Below, piece by piece: positions 47,451-58,802 of a DNA stretch of 64,000 nt (position 1 is its first letter; each line of letters begins with the position of its first letter). The notes beneath the pieces are model-generated. The model was not told the origin of the DNA. It worked only from the letters and a program-made list of their open reading frames with translations, and searched no databases. The position numbers were made by a program, and so were the translations under genes. Origin of the DNA: Blastomyces gilchristii SLH14081 (lineage: Eukaryota > Ascomycota > Eurotiomycetes > Onygenales > Ajellomycetaceae); the NCBI RefSeq assembly GCF_000003855.2, contig NW_003101645.1:15632-79631 (forward strand). The letters run 5' to 3'.

Positions 47451-48766
47451 CCCCAATATATAATGGCGATCTCAACCAGTCTCGCAACTTACAGTCGTTC
47501 CATAAAGCCCGGAATCAATGAATTGCCGCCAACCACCATAATGTTTGCCCAAAATGCAGGATGTAGACCGGTTGGAAGCACGGATAGTGACTGCGTTACA
47601 ATTTCAGGAATCCCCATCTGTTTCATCCCAATGTCTCCAGGATTGAATAGTATTTCGGGGACAGTGAACCGCTCGTTTCCAAGCACCAAGACATCTTCCG
47701 CCATTGTACCCGAAGCGCCGGAGAGAAGTTCTTTCTTCTTCTTGGCCGCTGTAAGGCTTTCATGTGGGCGTACGAAACCCTTCTTGTGGGCATTTGGGTC
47801 AGGAAGAACGTAGTCCACAACGATCCCTTCTCCCGCGCCAGTCTCATGATCATCGGCCTTTCGCTTTCGGTTCCCTTTCCAGGTTCGTTCGATGTCTGCA
47901 GCGAAATCGTTGCTGACAAAACAGGCGGCTTCCTTGACCTCGTTTATTATGTGCGTCTCATCGAGCATGTTGTACTGCCGAATGGACACGAGCTCCTTGA
48001 GGAAATTCGTAAGATATTTCCCGCCAATCTCTAATCGTCTGATGCCTCGTTGCAGTGGGTATCCTTTGTAGACAGGAGTAACAGTCGTATGCGAATATCC
48101 GGAATCAATAACTAGAAGACATTCAACGGGAAAAATACTGGAGTTTGGGTCTGAGGTCACCGGGTCGCCGAATAGAGCATGGAGTTCATTCCAAGCATTG
48201 AGCGTTGGTCCTGTAGCAAGCAAACCATCTTTAGCAATTGGCAAACAAATATCACGGGCGTAAAAATGGAAGAGCTACCCACCAATGCATCTCAAATATC
48301 CTCCAAATCCCCACTCCTCCATAATAATCTCATCCGCATTCTTCTGCAACGCAGCCATCGCATTCGGGGCCTCCGTAAAAATCAAAGTCGTATTCTCCGG
48401 ATCTGCACATCGCAACTCCGGTTTCCGCGCCGTCCCGTCATCAAAAAAAGTATGGTCCCAGATTTCCTTCTCCGCTTCCCAGCTAACCACATAACCTTTC
48501 TCGACAGGGCGACGAAATGTGGCCTCATTCCAGTCCGAAATATGCGTTGACAGCTGGGCGCCGATGTAGACGCGTTTGTCGCGCGTTCTAGCCAGTGCAT
48601 TGGGGATCACCAGACATGAGTTTAGGGGAGGTTCAGCGCTCGGTTGGTCAGGCGCATAGCCAGCTTTCATGGTATATGCGCCATTGTCGATGATGAATGT
48701 TTTCGAGGGTAAGGGCGGCGGTGAGGGAGCGCGTTTCGCCGCGCGTGAGGGCTTTGCTGCTCCCAT
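47054..48766 (-). CDS. ARP6: Actin-related protein 6 (Arp6), SWR1 complex subunit
   Basis: Four exons on the minus strand: 48,283-48,766, 47,493-48,210, 47,308-47,370 and 47,054-47,189; introns of 72, 122 and 118 nt; 466 residues. It has the actin fold start TFIIDNGAYTMKAGYA, then YLRCIGPTLNAWNE at the first junction, LLVIDSGYSHTTVTPVYKGYPL (phosphate loop), IGGKYLTNFLKE, an insertion rich in Lys/Arg, then PEILFNPGDIGMKQMGI, WANIMVVGGNSLIPGF and a final STWLGA. These are Arp6 hallmarks. Arp6 is a nuclear subunit of the SWR1 remodeller that installs H2A.Z. The second intron carries a run of 39 T (47,412-47,450). A short Ser/Pro/basic N-terminal extension precedes the actin fold. Confidence 0.94.
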
Positions 48767-49457
48767 GCTATTCCCTATAGTATGTGGAGTGATGGTAAAT
48801 GTTTGGTTAACATATCATTACCACCCGCTGGCAGCTCTAAAGGTGCCGCTCATTGGCCTTGGAATGACAAGCTTCGCCGGTTGGAATAAACTAATAATAA
48901 CTTACAAGATCTGGACTGGAGCTGGGATTGTCTTGGCGGGACTCTTTCCGGATAGCTTAGCCCTAACCCTAAAACCATATCCCGCAGATATACAAGAGAG
49001 TCCGGATATTACCAGTGATGTTCTGCCACCTTCATTCTTTTCCAGCGCTTTCTGTTGTTTAACTGCCGTGCTGGAGTTACAATTTTGTCGCTGAACACCT
49101 ACCTAGTGATGTCACCAAAGCACTGAAGGATGAAACTTTCATCTTTAAATGCTATCAATCTCAATGATATCAGCCGCAGCCACCCTAGTTAATTCTAAAC
49201 CAGCTTTTCCGCACGAGTCAGTCCAGGCGGTTTCAACAGTTCAGCATGAATATGATAAATAGCTCCTGGTTTGCCTAGGATGCCCGGAATGGTTAGATAC
49301 ATTTTGACGAGCACATCGTTAACATGCCCTCGCTCCGACACAACTTCTTCCGCTTTCCCATGTCTCCAATATCAGATTTAGCAGCGTACCTTCTCAGGCC
49401 ATCTGTGGACTCTACAAGTAACTACAGTACATGTACTGTACAATAACAGCAACAACA
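48767..49457. other. Intergenic region
   Basis: The ARP6 promoter and flank of the hydrolase pseudogene. The last ordinary housekeeping gene ends here. A short ccctaaccctaaaacc string at 48,961 is only two telomere-like units. Confidence 0.5.
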
Positions 49458-50522
49458 ATGACTGATAGCTCAGACAATTGCTCTCAGGAGGCTCTCAAGG
49501 ACGAAGTTCCCAAACCACAATTCCACTTGGACCAAGAACAGTTCAGACACCCTGACCCTCCCAGATGCCCGAAAACTAGGTTATGCCCAATATGGCTCCC
49601 TGACATGGCGGCCTATCCTTTACCAACACGGCCTTCCAGGCTCTCGCATTGAGGCTGCTGTTTTTGATGAACTGGGTGAAAAATATGCAGTCCGTATCAT
49701 CGCCATAGACAGCCTGGTTGTGGTTGGAGTTCACCCCACCCAGATCGAACACTTCTCAATCATCCAAAAGACTTGGAATGCCTTGCAGAGCATCTCGGGC
49801 TGGATGAGTATTGTGTATTAGTACAAGGAAACATTTTGTTTTTACGAAATAGTCAAAATATTTGTTTTAATTTACTTAAATTTTATTTCTTTAAAACTAA
49901 CTCTAATGTATTAACAGAGGATATCAGGAGGTGGGCCATACGATACGCCCTTGCTTGCGCAATGGCGTTACCCCGCGAAAAACTCAAGTGCATTTCAATT
50001 GTCTGCAGTCTAGGGCCGCCCGCCTTACATCAGCATGAAAGGGGCTGATTTTGTCCACTGGCTTGGATTCACTTTTGGATGGTGCTCTGTCTGACTGATT
50101 TTTATCCAGTGGTTTTCCATCACGAACCAGCAGCACAGCTAGACCTGAGTGGTGAGAAGTGTCTTCAGCTCACGCAGCAGCTTGTGGCTAAAGCTGAGGC
50201 TACAGCCCATGAAAGTGACCTTAAAGTTTTTAAGGATGTGTATTTTCTCCATCTGTATTTATGATCAGCACAGGAAGATTATGCTCAGGGGTTTGATGGG
50301 GTTACTCAGGATGACAGGTTGGTGGCATCTGACTTTGGCTTTCGAATAGAGGATATCTGCCTCGACTTACCTGTACAGCTGTGGCATGGGAAGTATGATA
50401 GGTTTGTTCCCCTCAATCATGGCGAGTAAATAGCTGCGCGGTTAGGTGAGGGAACGCATCTACGAGTGGAAGATGAGGCACATGCGATATTGAAAGCATT
50501 GGTTCAGAGCCCATGGGACTTT
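49458..50522 (+). pseudogene. Alpha/beta hydrolase pseudogene
   Basis: In successive frames the sequence keeps the order of a fungal alpha/beta hydrolase. KLGYAQYGS and YQHGLPGSRIEAAVFDELG come first; after a one-base shift at 49,717 or so, GCGWSSPHPDRTLLNHPKDL; then an AT-rich 100-base stretch (49,818-49,917) with GT...AG borders that could be an old intron. The nucleophile-elbow remnant ISGGGPY follows at about 49,920. A four-base insertion precedes ALACAMALPREKLK. Later come HWLGFTFGW, several stops, and a C-terminal FGFRIEDI with LPVQLWHGKYDR. At least three frameshifts and multiple stops prevent expression. The N-terminal frame from the ATG at 49,458 also shifts near 49,545. Decay resembles ordinary indels plus some C-to-T changes. 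Confidence 0.8.
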
Positions 50523-50939
50523 GGATCAAATCCAAACTTATATTGTATATTACCAAACGGAAATCGCGTCTCAGTCTAGCCTGGTGGTCTAGATAGTTAA
50601 TTAAAACACCACTCCTCAAGATAGAGACGGTGAATTATCCCTCCTCGCCAAACGTTGTTTCATCCTTCGAGAAGCTGTTCAACGGTCAGATGCTCCTCAC
50701 ACTTTTCTTCTTTTTTTGCTCCAACTTTAGTTGGATTAATGGTTCTTGATTATTTCTTTCCGCCTCGGTTAACAGCTCCATACTTTCCTCTAGAGTGCTA
50801 ACTTTTCAAAGTGTCGTTCGCCAATAAAGTTCCAATAGAGGTCATGAAACCCGAAACTGGATCGAGTGATATGACAGAACCAGAAGAGTCCAGTCTCAAA
50901 GGACTCCTTCATATGTTCTGACTAAAGGTTTTCGGCCTT

Positions 50940-52010
50940 AGGCGCTTGAGTATTAGCCATCTGTTACTGTTCACACTCGCGGAGTGCGTCCAAGAAGATT
51001 TCATATTGAGGCAAGAAGTTAACCACAAGTCGCCAAACCGGCCGGCCAATCTTCTGGATGTGCCAGTAACAACCACCAGGGGGGGCAGTGCGCAAACTCG
51101 GCGGATGCCGCGTAGCGGAGCTCCCAGTCAATTTCTCCCTTAATATTGAGATCCTCGTCAACTATCACATTGAAAGTGCGGGAATCATCGTAGAACAGAG
51201 GGAAGGGCCCTTTGTCAGATGGTGAGCGGTATTCGCGTGCAATCTTCCGAAACAAACATTGTGCAACGTATTTTTCTTGCAGTCAGCTTCGTCAATGACT
51301 GCATCGTTGCGATGCGTTTTGAGATGTTTCAGATGATATAATGAAATATTCGNNNNNNNNNNNNNNNNNNNNNNNNNNNNNNNNNNNNNNNNNNNNNNNN
51401 NNNNNNNNNNNNNNNNNNNNNNNNNNNNNNNNNNNNNNNNNNNNNNNNNNNNNNNNNNNNNNNNNNNNNNNNNNNNNNNNNNNNNNNNNNNNNNNNNNNN
51501 NNNNNNNNNNNNNNNNNNNNNNNNNNNNNNNNNNNNNNNNNNNNNNNNNNNNNNNNNNNNNNNNNNNNNNNNNNNATTATACCTGGCGAGAACAATCCGA
51601 GCCATCTCACGATACGTCTTTTTGAGAGTGGACATCTTCAGGTCGTTTCTCAACATGGCTGGTTTATTTTCTTCTGCGGGCTTGCCATGAGATAATCCAC
51701 TAACAGTTTGTCCTCTACAAACTTCATAACCACGTAGGGTCCTATGTTAGAGGCGCCCGTTCCCAGAATTTTCGGAACAGGAATCGATGGCTGGTTGGCA
51801 GCAACGTATGTCATAGCTCGACCTCACCATGGACCTTTTCCCGACGAAGAAAAGACTTCCCCAGCATGTGGATGCGAACAATAACATCGGGCCCATGTTC
51901 TAATTTGACTCTGAAGCATCGGTTGTAGGAGCCATTCGAGAAATCGTTGGTCTCGATTGCAGATTGATTGCAGTGCTTCGTTGCTATCCTACAGACCAGT
52001 TGCTACGGCG
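50940..52010 (-). pseudogene. Aminoglycoside-phosphotransferase-like (APH) pseudogene, interrupted by a gap
   Basis: Read on the minus strand, the N-terminal lobe appears around 51,960-51,750 (NDFSNGSYNRCFRVKLEHG, then VIVRIHMLGKSFLRREKVHGEVE), with a frameshift after EVE and then YVAANQPSIPVPKILGTGAS and VVMKFVED. The C-terminal lobe follows at 51,255-50,950: GPFPLFYDDSRTFNVIVDED, then IKGEIDWELRYAA, the Brenner/DFG-like parts of the family with the usual H/D...N pattern altered (DDSRTFNV), and PPWWLLL. A stop follows GLATCG, with the remaining C-terminus (NFLPQYEIFLDAL) in another frame. The middle falls in the N gap 51,353-51,575. Frameshifts make it a pseudogene unless they are sequencing errors. 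Confidence 0.75.
51353..51575. other. Assembly gap (223 N)
   Basis: Unknown bases inside the APH-like pseudogene. Its true length and content cannot be judged. Confidence 0.99.
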
Positions 52011-52551
52011 CATGCATTTGCAAAACCCTATGTCAGCCGATAAAAAGAGCGTCATTTCTATCACATACTAGGCGGTCGGCGTCCATCTTGGCCACCGTAA
52101 CTCGACTGGAAAGATAGGCAAATAGTGTTAAAGAAGAAGATCGATCAAGTATTCAGGAGAAACAGAACCACCGCAAATTTTCAGTTATGGAGTGGGAACA
52201 CAAGCACAAGTCGAGGTATTTGTGTTGAGCTCCGCGTCCCGTCCCATCTGGCTGTAGTTTATTGGGGTTAGTTTCTTGCTGTACATTACAATAATAAATG
52301 GGCTTGAACACTGGCCCCGCAAAAAGGACATTTCTCCCGAAGTTCATTTAGATCCCGGTTAACGAAACGGAGAGCTTGCATAAGAGGAAACTTACTAGAT
52401 CTATGAGTGGATGTGCCTTTCTCCTGAATTATTGTAGCGGCATTTTGATATGACTGACCACTCGCATGGATTTGCCGAATCCGTGATAGATTCTTTGATA
52501 TTCAAGAAGAAACAATTTGGAGCTCGATACCACCTTACCGACTAGCCCCTT

Positions 52552-52598
<47 letters not shown>

Positions 52599-53159
52599 TC
52601 TTTGCTTTTTTTTTCGGTAAGTTTTGCGATCAGAAAAAGCACTCTTCAATCAGATCTTGGAGACGTCCCCCATGACGCCGTGGACAGAGGTAACTTATTA
52701 CTGTCTCCAGGTCGCGCGCTCGAACTCATAGCCTTGTAAGTTAAGCGATCTGTCTAGCGTGACGGGACCAACCTTATTTCCTTGCCAGTTCAAGGCTAGT
52801 AAAACTGAGCTTTCCATTAATTATATCTCCATGAATGTGCGTCAAGAAGCAAGTTTTTGATAGTGGGGTTTATACTGATATAACAATGATATGGCCGATG
52901 TCATACGTAGTATGCCTGAAGTCTGCAAGGTTATTGTCATAAAAAATAGTTTAAAAAATCAACAACAATACAAGCAGTGGTTGTTTTATCATTCTGCAGT
53001 CTTTGATATGAGCATCCTGCTAGACATATATCACCACTAACATCAGGACTACTACTTTATAAATGGCATATACATACCAGTAGACAAATATGTTCACTTC
53101 TTTGCACATTTGATGCTGTTTCCATCTATTTATTGTGTAATGGAGTTGTTGAAGCAATA
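52011..53159. other. Intergenic region with a TC microsatellite
   Basis: No supported gene. It becomes more AT-rich toward 53 kb. Small open frames have no motif. It contains a (TC)n tract at 52,556-52,592. Confidence 0.55.
52556..52592 (+). repeat. (TC)n microsatellite
   Basis: An uninterrupted CT dinucleotide repeat of roughly 37 bases followed by a T-rich tail. Confidence 0.9.
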
Positions 53160-53554
53160 ACATTATCTTTGCGATGTTCTCCAAGATCGCAGGATCAATG
53201 TAGAAGAAGTCTCAAGCAGTTATACTCCCACAATACTTAATTATAAACAGAACTAATCAATACATATCCGGCATTCCCCATACCAAGTCGTAGAAACCAT
53301 ATTCCTAGTACATGTAATGTACATGCACAATGTATGTGTGGAAGGTGTAAAGCTTGTGTGATTGAAAAGGTTGCTAGCTTGTGAAAAGTTATATGGTGGA
53401 AGGATTAGTAAGCCAGACCACATGACCTGACACCCCCACTCACCAGAGTAACTATACACGATGCTATATACAAAATTCGCCTTCAAATCAAGTACAGGTA
53501 CAAAAAATGACTGGAAAATGTGAAGTAATGAAAAACCAGTCATGATATACATCA
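53160..53554 (-). repeat. Probable 3' LTR of the Copia element
   Basis: On the minus strand a purine-rich tract (about 53,583-53,556, gaagatgaagggatagaggg) is followed by a TG start at 53,554, as expected for the polypurine tract and LTR of a Copia element oriented leftwards. The region still contains CpG (for example in gaaggcgaatt), unlike the adjacent pol. The distal LTR end near 53,160 is a guess. Confidence 0.5.
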
Positions 53555-53589
53555 TTTTTTATCCCTCTATCCCTTCATCTTCATAATCT

Positions 53590-54760
53590 CCTTTCAATAT
53601 GTATATTTCAACATTTCAAGTGATTTAGTAAGCTCATCTGCCGCATTCTCAGCAGATGAAACATATTGAATAGATATCTTATTCTTACAGATGAGATTCT
53701 GAAGAATGTGAAAACAGACCTCTATATGCTTCAAGCAGCATGAAATTGCTTCAGAAGAGAATAGCTCTATGACAGACTTATTATCAGTATAAATCATATA
53801 AGTCAGATCATTGACTGTGATGAGAATGAGATGATTATCAGTATTCAGATTATTGAGATGAGATGAGATGAATTCAGCATCTTCTAGAAGCTCTCAGAGA
53901 CAGACAAGCTCATATATAATCTCAGAGAATGCAATATATTCAGCCTCTGTTGATGACTTGAAGACCTCTGTTTATCAGCAGCTTCATCATGCAATGAGGC
54001 CATCTATCATGTAGATGATATAACTGGTGATTAAATGAAATTCTGAATCTCTACCAGCTCAATCAGTATCTGTGTATGCTATAGATTTAATTTCAGCATC
54101 TCTGTGATAGATTATACTCTCATTGATTGAACTCTGTAGATATCAGAGTGTATACTTGTATATAATCTGATTCTTTGATATAGACTGAGAGCTGAATTGT
54201 TCAAGAAATCCTGCAGTGAAGCTCATATCAGAATATGTATTAAATATCAGATATTGTAGAAATCTGATACTGAATTAATAGAATTGTAGTGTAAATTCTA
54301 CTGTGTATATAATCAGTTTCTTATTATCATTTATAAAATCAATATTCTTCTTTATAGAAGTGAATGTAAAGTGATAGTTATTTATTAAGAACTTCTTCAG
54401 AAGATTTCTTATAAAGAGAGATTAAGATAATATTAATAAAGTTAAATATTTATTAATCTTTATTCTCAGATAGTGATTGAAATTCTCTACATTCTTGATC
54501 TTATAATTAGCAGTAATTTCAGCTTTGACTCAGTTCAGATCTTTGATTTTCAGACTGTAGAGACAGATATTTTTTATATAGATAATTATATAGATCTGTC
54601 TTTCATTATAAATAAATAGTTCAGTATTATAAAGACTGATGCAGAAGTCTGAATATAATAGTATCTTTCACAGCTTCTTATATTATAAGAGTACTACTTG
54701 CTTAAGACTGTAGAGTCTCTGTATTAACTCATATATAAGATTATGTAAGAAATCCCACTT
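53590..54760 (-). mobile_element. Decayed Ty1/Copia pol (RT end and RNase H)
   Basis: Minus-strand translation gives the terminal RNase H: YTDNKSVIELFSSEAI, then LKHIEVCFHILQNLI and NAADELTKSLEMLK. Upstream of it is the KSSTEAEYIAFSEII motif that is diagnostic of Copia RNase H (SSTEAEY). The preceding WxSKxQ block is destroyed by stops. Further upstream (54,000-54,760) is stop-ridden RT sequence. The element is nonfunctional. Confidence 0.85.
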
Positions 54761-55329
54761 CTCGCGGATTCTTTACCTCTATTTCTATCTCTCACATAAT
54801 CAATAGAGCTAGCAGCCCTTGGCTACACACAACTATATAGACTGGAGTTCGCGAATACTATTCATAACTCAGCTTGAATACTATTATACATTTAACTTCT
54901 ATATTTTATCTTTCTACTGTGAATACTTCTAGTAGTTAACAGTATATATCATATTAAGCTACAAATATCTGAATAATTATCTGTAAGCACTTATTCTTAC
55001 ATTTCAAGCTCAGTCAGTCAGCAATTATCTGTTATAACTAAAAGAACTAGAAACTTGTATACTTCAATCCCTGTGAACTCTACTGCAGATACTCAGAAGC
55101 AGTCATCTGAATCATGAATAACCTCTATAAAAGAAGTCTCAGAGAACTTATTAATTACTTATAAAATATTATTCTCTGTATCTGTGACAGAGAAACTCTT
55201 CAAACTCATAAATAAATTAATCTCAGTGAAGAACATTCTTGAGTATCTCTTATAAGATTAAGCTATTTTTCTATAAGAAATACTTACTGTCTGTGACAGA
55301 ATGAGCTATATTGAAATTCTGGTCAAGAT
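54761..55329. other. AT-rich mutated DNA between transposon remnants
   Basis: Stop-rich, CpG-poor sequence. A short less-mutated patch around 54,770-54,860 (cttctcgcggattc, ggagttcgcgaata) may be the end of an LTR. No gene is recognised. Confidence 0.5.
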
Positions 55330-58300
55330 ATCTCAAATGAAATGCTTGAGAATAGAGTGAAGCTTATTACATCTATTATTCTAACAAGTGTTAGAGATAA
55401 TATTTCAAAAAGAAAATCTTCTGAGTATTCAAAACCTTGGTGAAATGAGAATATCTTATCTAAAAGAAAAGAATTAGCTACTGCTAGAAGAGATTGAAAG
55501 AATGATGTAATATCTGATTAAGAGTTCAAAACTGTCAGAAATGAATATTTTTCAGATATTAAAAGAGCTAAAACAGACTGCTGGAATAAATTTCTTGAAG
55601 AAGCACAAGAGAAGGAAGTTTTTAAAGCTTTTAACTATACTAAAACAAGAAGTGTAGCAAAACTTCCAGCCTTAGAATATGAGTTTCAGAATGAATCATA
55701 TACAGCAAACTCTTTTGAGAAAAAATGTCAAGCTTTCATAAGAATTCTCTTTCAGAACTCACCAGATTCAGATTCAGATTCAGAGAAAGAGAATATATCA
55801 CTTCTCAACTACATTAATGAAAATGACTGAGAATGACCTGATCTTACACAAGATGAATTAGAGTCAGCTATCTTCTCAAGTTCTGTTAAAACTGCTGCAG
55901 ATCCTGATTCAATTAATCACTTGATTATTCAAAATACATATTTCTACTTAAAGAATGAATATTTTGAGCTCTTTTTCAATCTCTTAAAAAATGAATATCA
56001 TTCTAAATACTGAAGAGAAGTCACTGAAGTGATTCTTGCAAAACCTAATAGAAAAACTTCAATTTCTAAGTCATATAGAGTAATATCTCTATTGAACTGT
56101 CTAGAAAAGGTTTTAGAAAAGATAATAGCTACTCAACTATCTTTTATAAGCTCTATAGATAATTCTCTTTTATTCAGTGAATAAATAAGAGATAGAAAAC
56201 AGTGTTCTGCAATTGATACTGTTCTCTCAGTTATTCATGATATTTAAATAGCAAAGTATGAGAGTCTGGTCTCAACTGCAGTTTTTATTGATATAAAAGA
56301 AGCATTTAATCATGTTTCAAAGTCAAAGTTAATTCAGATATTGAAGATATTAAAACTGTCACTTTCTCTAATAAAATGAGTTAACTATTTTATATCTAAA
56401 AGAATTATACAACTCTTCTTTGATGAAATGAAATAAGACAAGACTGAGATAAAAATAGAAGTATCACAGAAATCTTCAATCTCACTCATTTTATTTGCAA
56501 TATACACTGTATATCTATTCAAAAATAGAAATATGAGAATAGTGTGATCTCTGAGTTATATGAATGATATTGATCTAGTCTACAGCTTAAAAACTATCAA
56601 AGAGAATTTAAAAGTAATTGAAGAAGCTGCAAAGAAAATCTTTGTTAGAGCAGATATTAATTAAATTCAATTTAATATGAATAAAACTGAGTTAATTCAT
56701 TTCTTTTCTAGATTCAATGAGAAAGAACTATCTCTAACTCTTTTAAATAGAGAGATTAAACCCAGTGTAAATATCAAATAGTTAGAAGTATGATTAAACT
56801 TCAAGTTGAATTTTAAATATCACATTTAATAAAGAACTGTCAAGGCAGAAAGACTATTGAATAACATAATCAGACTATTAAATACAGAGAGAGGTCTATT
56901 CTTCCAGGCTATGAGACAGTTATATATAGCCTGTATTACATCAGTAGCTGATTATAAAGTTCAAGTTTGATGAAATAATCAAGAGAATTTCACTGAACTC
57001 TTTCAAAGTCTGTAAAACAGAGTCTTGAGAAGAATTCTGAAAGCATTCAAATCATCTTCTATTAAAGCAATGAAAATTGAAGCTTCAATTCCTTCTTCTG
57101 CTATTAAATTTGAAAAGGCCTGTATAAACTATACTCTGAGAGTTGTAAAGATGAGCTCAAATCATATAATCAGAGAAAGAGTCTCTTCTTCATTTTCATC
57201 AATTAACTCTGAAAATGAACTGGATTGAAATAGATTTCTTGATTGAAATGAAAATAATTCTTCAAAGAAAATATCTTCTCAACTGTACAGACTATACTCT
57301 CTGATTAAAAATCAATTTTCTTCTTTAAATATTGAAAAAGTTAATCATGAGAAGTTATTATTCTGAAGAGAAAAGCTTGAATCTCTTATAGACTTATAAA
57401 TAAGTGAACTATCAAAAGAGAAAGAATATAAACAGTATTTGAAGAGAATTTCTATAATCAATATAAAAGACTCTATTCTGATTTATTCAGATGACTCAAA
57501 AAATGAGAACTTGAATAAATTAGACACAGACATTGCTTATACTGAAGATAATATCAATTTTATCTCAGATTTCTGAAATCTAGGCTGTGAATGTGAAGTC
57601 TTTGATGCTGAACTATTTACAATAGTGAAAGCTTTCAAACTCATTGAAATAAAATCTTATAAAAGAGAAAATTGTTTGAAAGAGGTATAAATATTCTCTG
57701 ATAGTCAAGCTGCTTTAAAAAGACTTAGAAATAGTCAGATTTATAATGATCAAATGAATCTTCAACTGATCTTAAACTCTGTTTTAAAAATTCAAAAGAG
57801 AAGAATATCAAAGCTGATAATTCATCTGCACTGAGTTCCTGCTTATATGAATATTCATGATAATAAATTGACTGATTCAGCTGTAAAAAAGAGTGCAGAA
57901 TTAAGCAGATCTATTCAAAAAATTATGTTATGATCTTTTATAAAGAGAAAAATAAAAGAATCTTGTTTAGACAAGTGAAATGAAAGCTGACAGAAACAAA
58001 AGAAGAGTATATATTATTCAAGATTTGAAATAAAATCCAGGTGAAAATCTTGTTCAATTAAATGTAAAAAGAAAATATTCTCATCTATAATACAGCTGAA
58101 ACTAGGACATGGCTATTTTAAATCTTATATACAAAGATTTGATGATAGATTTAACTCAATAGAATGCTCATTCTGTAATACAAATAAGAATCCTGAGTAT
58201 ATTGTAATACACTGTGCATTATACAATAGTCTCAGAGCTAGATTGAAAGAGAAGTATGATCTAAATCAATTAAATATAAGATTCTTATTCTCAACTGAGA

Positions 58301-58802
58301 CAGGAATTAAATACTTAATAGACTTTCTATCAGAAACTCAAGCAGCTACAAGAAAATGACTAAATTCAGAATTATCTGAATATGAAGAGAAGAAAATCAA
58401 TCAGATATAGTCTGTTAAAACAGCTATACACTCTCTTTTAATAATTTATTTTGTTATAGTCTCTCTTTACTTTATCTTTGTCTTTATCTTTTTCTTTCAA
58501 TTTCTTTCTATCTATCTATTTAATGTGTCTATCTTTGAGACTGTGTTCTTTTTCTCTTTTCCTTTGTCATGATATTGTCAAATGATTTCAAAGTATTAAA
58601 AGATGTTAAAACACTGCAATTTGTAAACAGTTTTTATATTCTGGGCTGGAATTTTCTGATTTTGCATATCTGAAATTGATGAATGTATAATAGTTAACTT
58701 TACAGACATAGGAAAAACCCTGAGAACTAAAAGTTCTCAGGTAGATGTCATAGTCTCTGACTGCATACATCTATAATTGAAGAATAATAATAATAATAAT
58801 AA
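55330..58802 (+). mobile_element. Decayed LINE (Tad1/I-like) ORF2: RT and RNase H, with 3' AAT tail
   Basis: 5'-truncated: no endonuclease is seen. From 55,430 a linker with WxNEN is followed by RT blocks: VTEVILAKPNRK, YRVISLLNCLEKVLEKI, SAIDTVLSVIHDI, TAVFIDIKEAFNHV, and YMNDIDLVYS in place of the YxDD box. A C-terminal RNase H follows around 57,480-57,900: IYSDDS, DAELFTIVKAF, FSDSQAALKRL, and an HWVPAYMNIHDNKLTDSA block with W mutated to a stop. After the 3' region comes an (AAT)n tail at about 58,785-58,802, a normal LINE 3' end. Dozens of stops, many TGA at expected Trp positions. The same family as 1-1,193. Confidence 0.9.

Noticed and set aside
48955..48977. Interstitial telomere repeat
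   Set aside because: Only two ccctaa units; too short to distinguish from chance.
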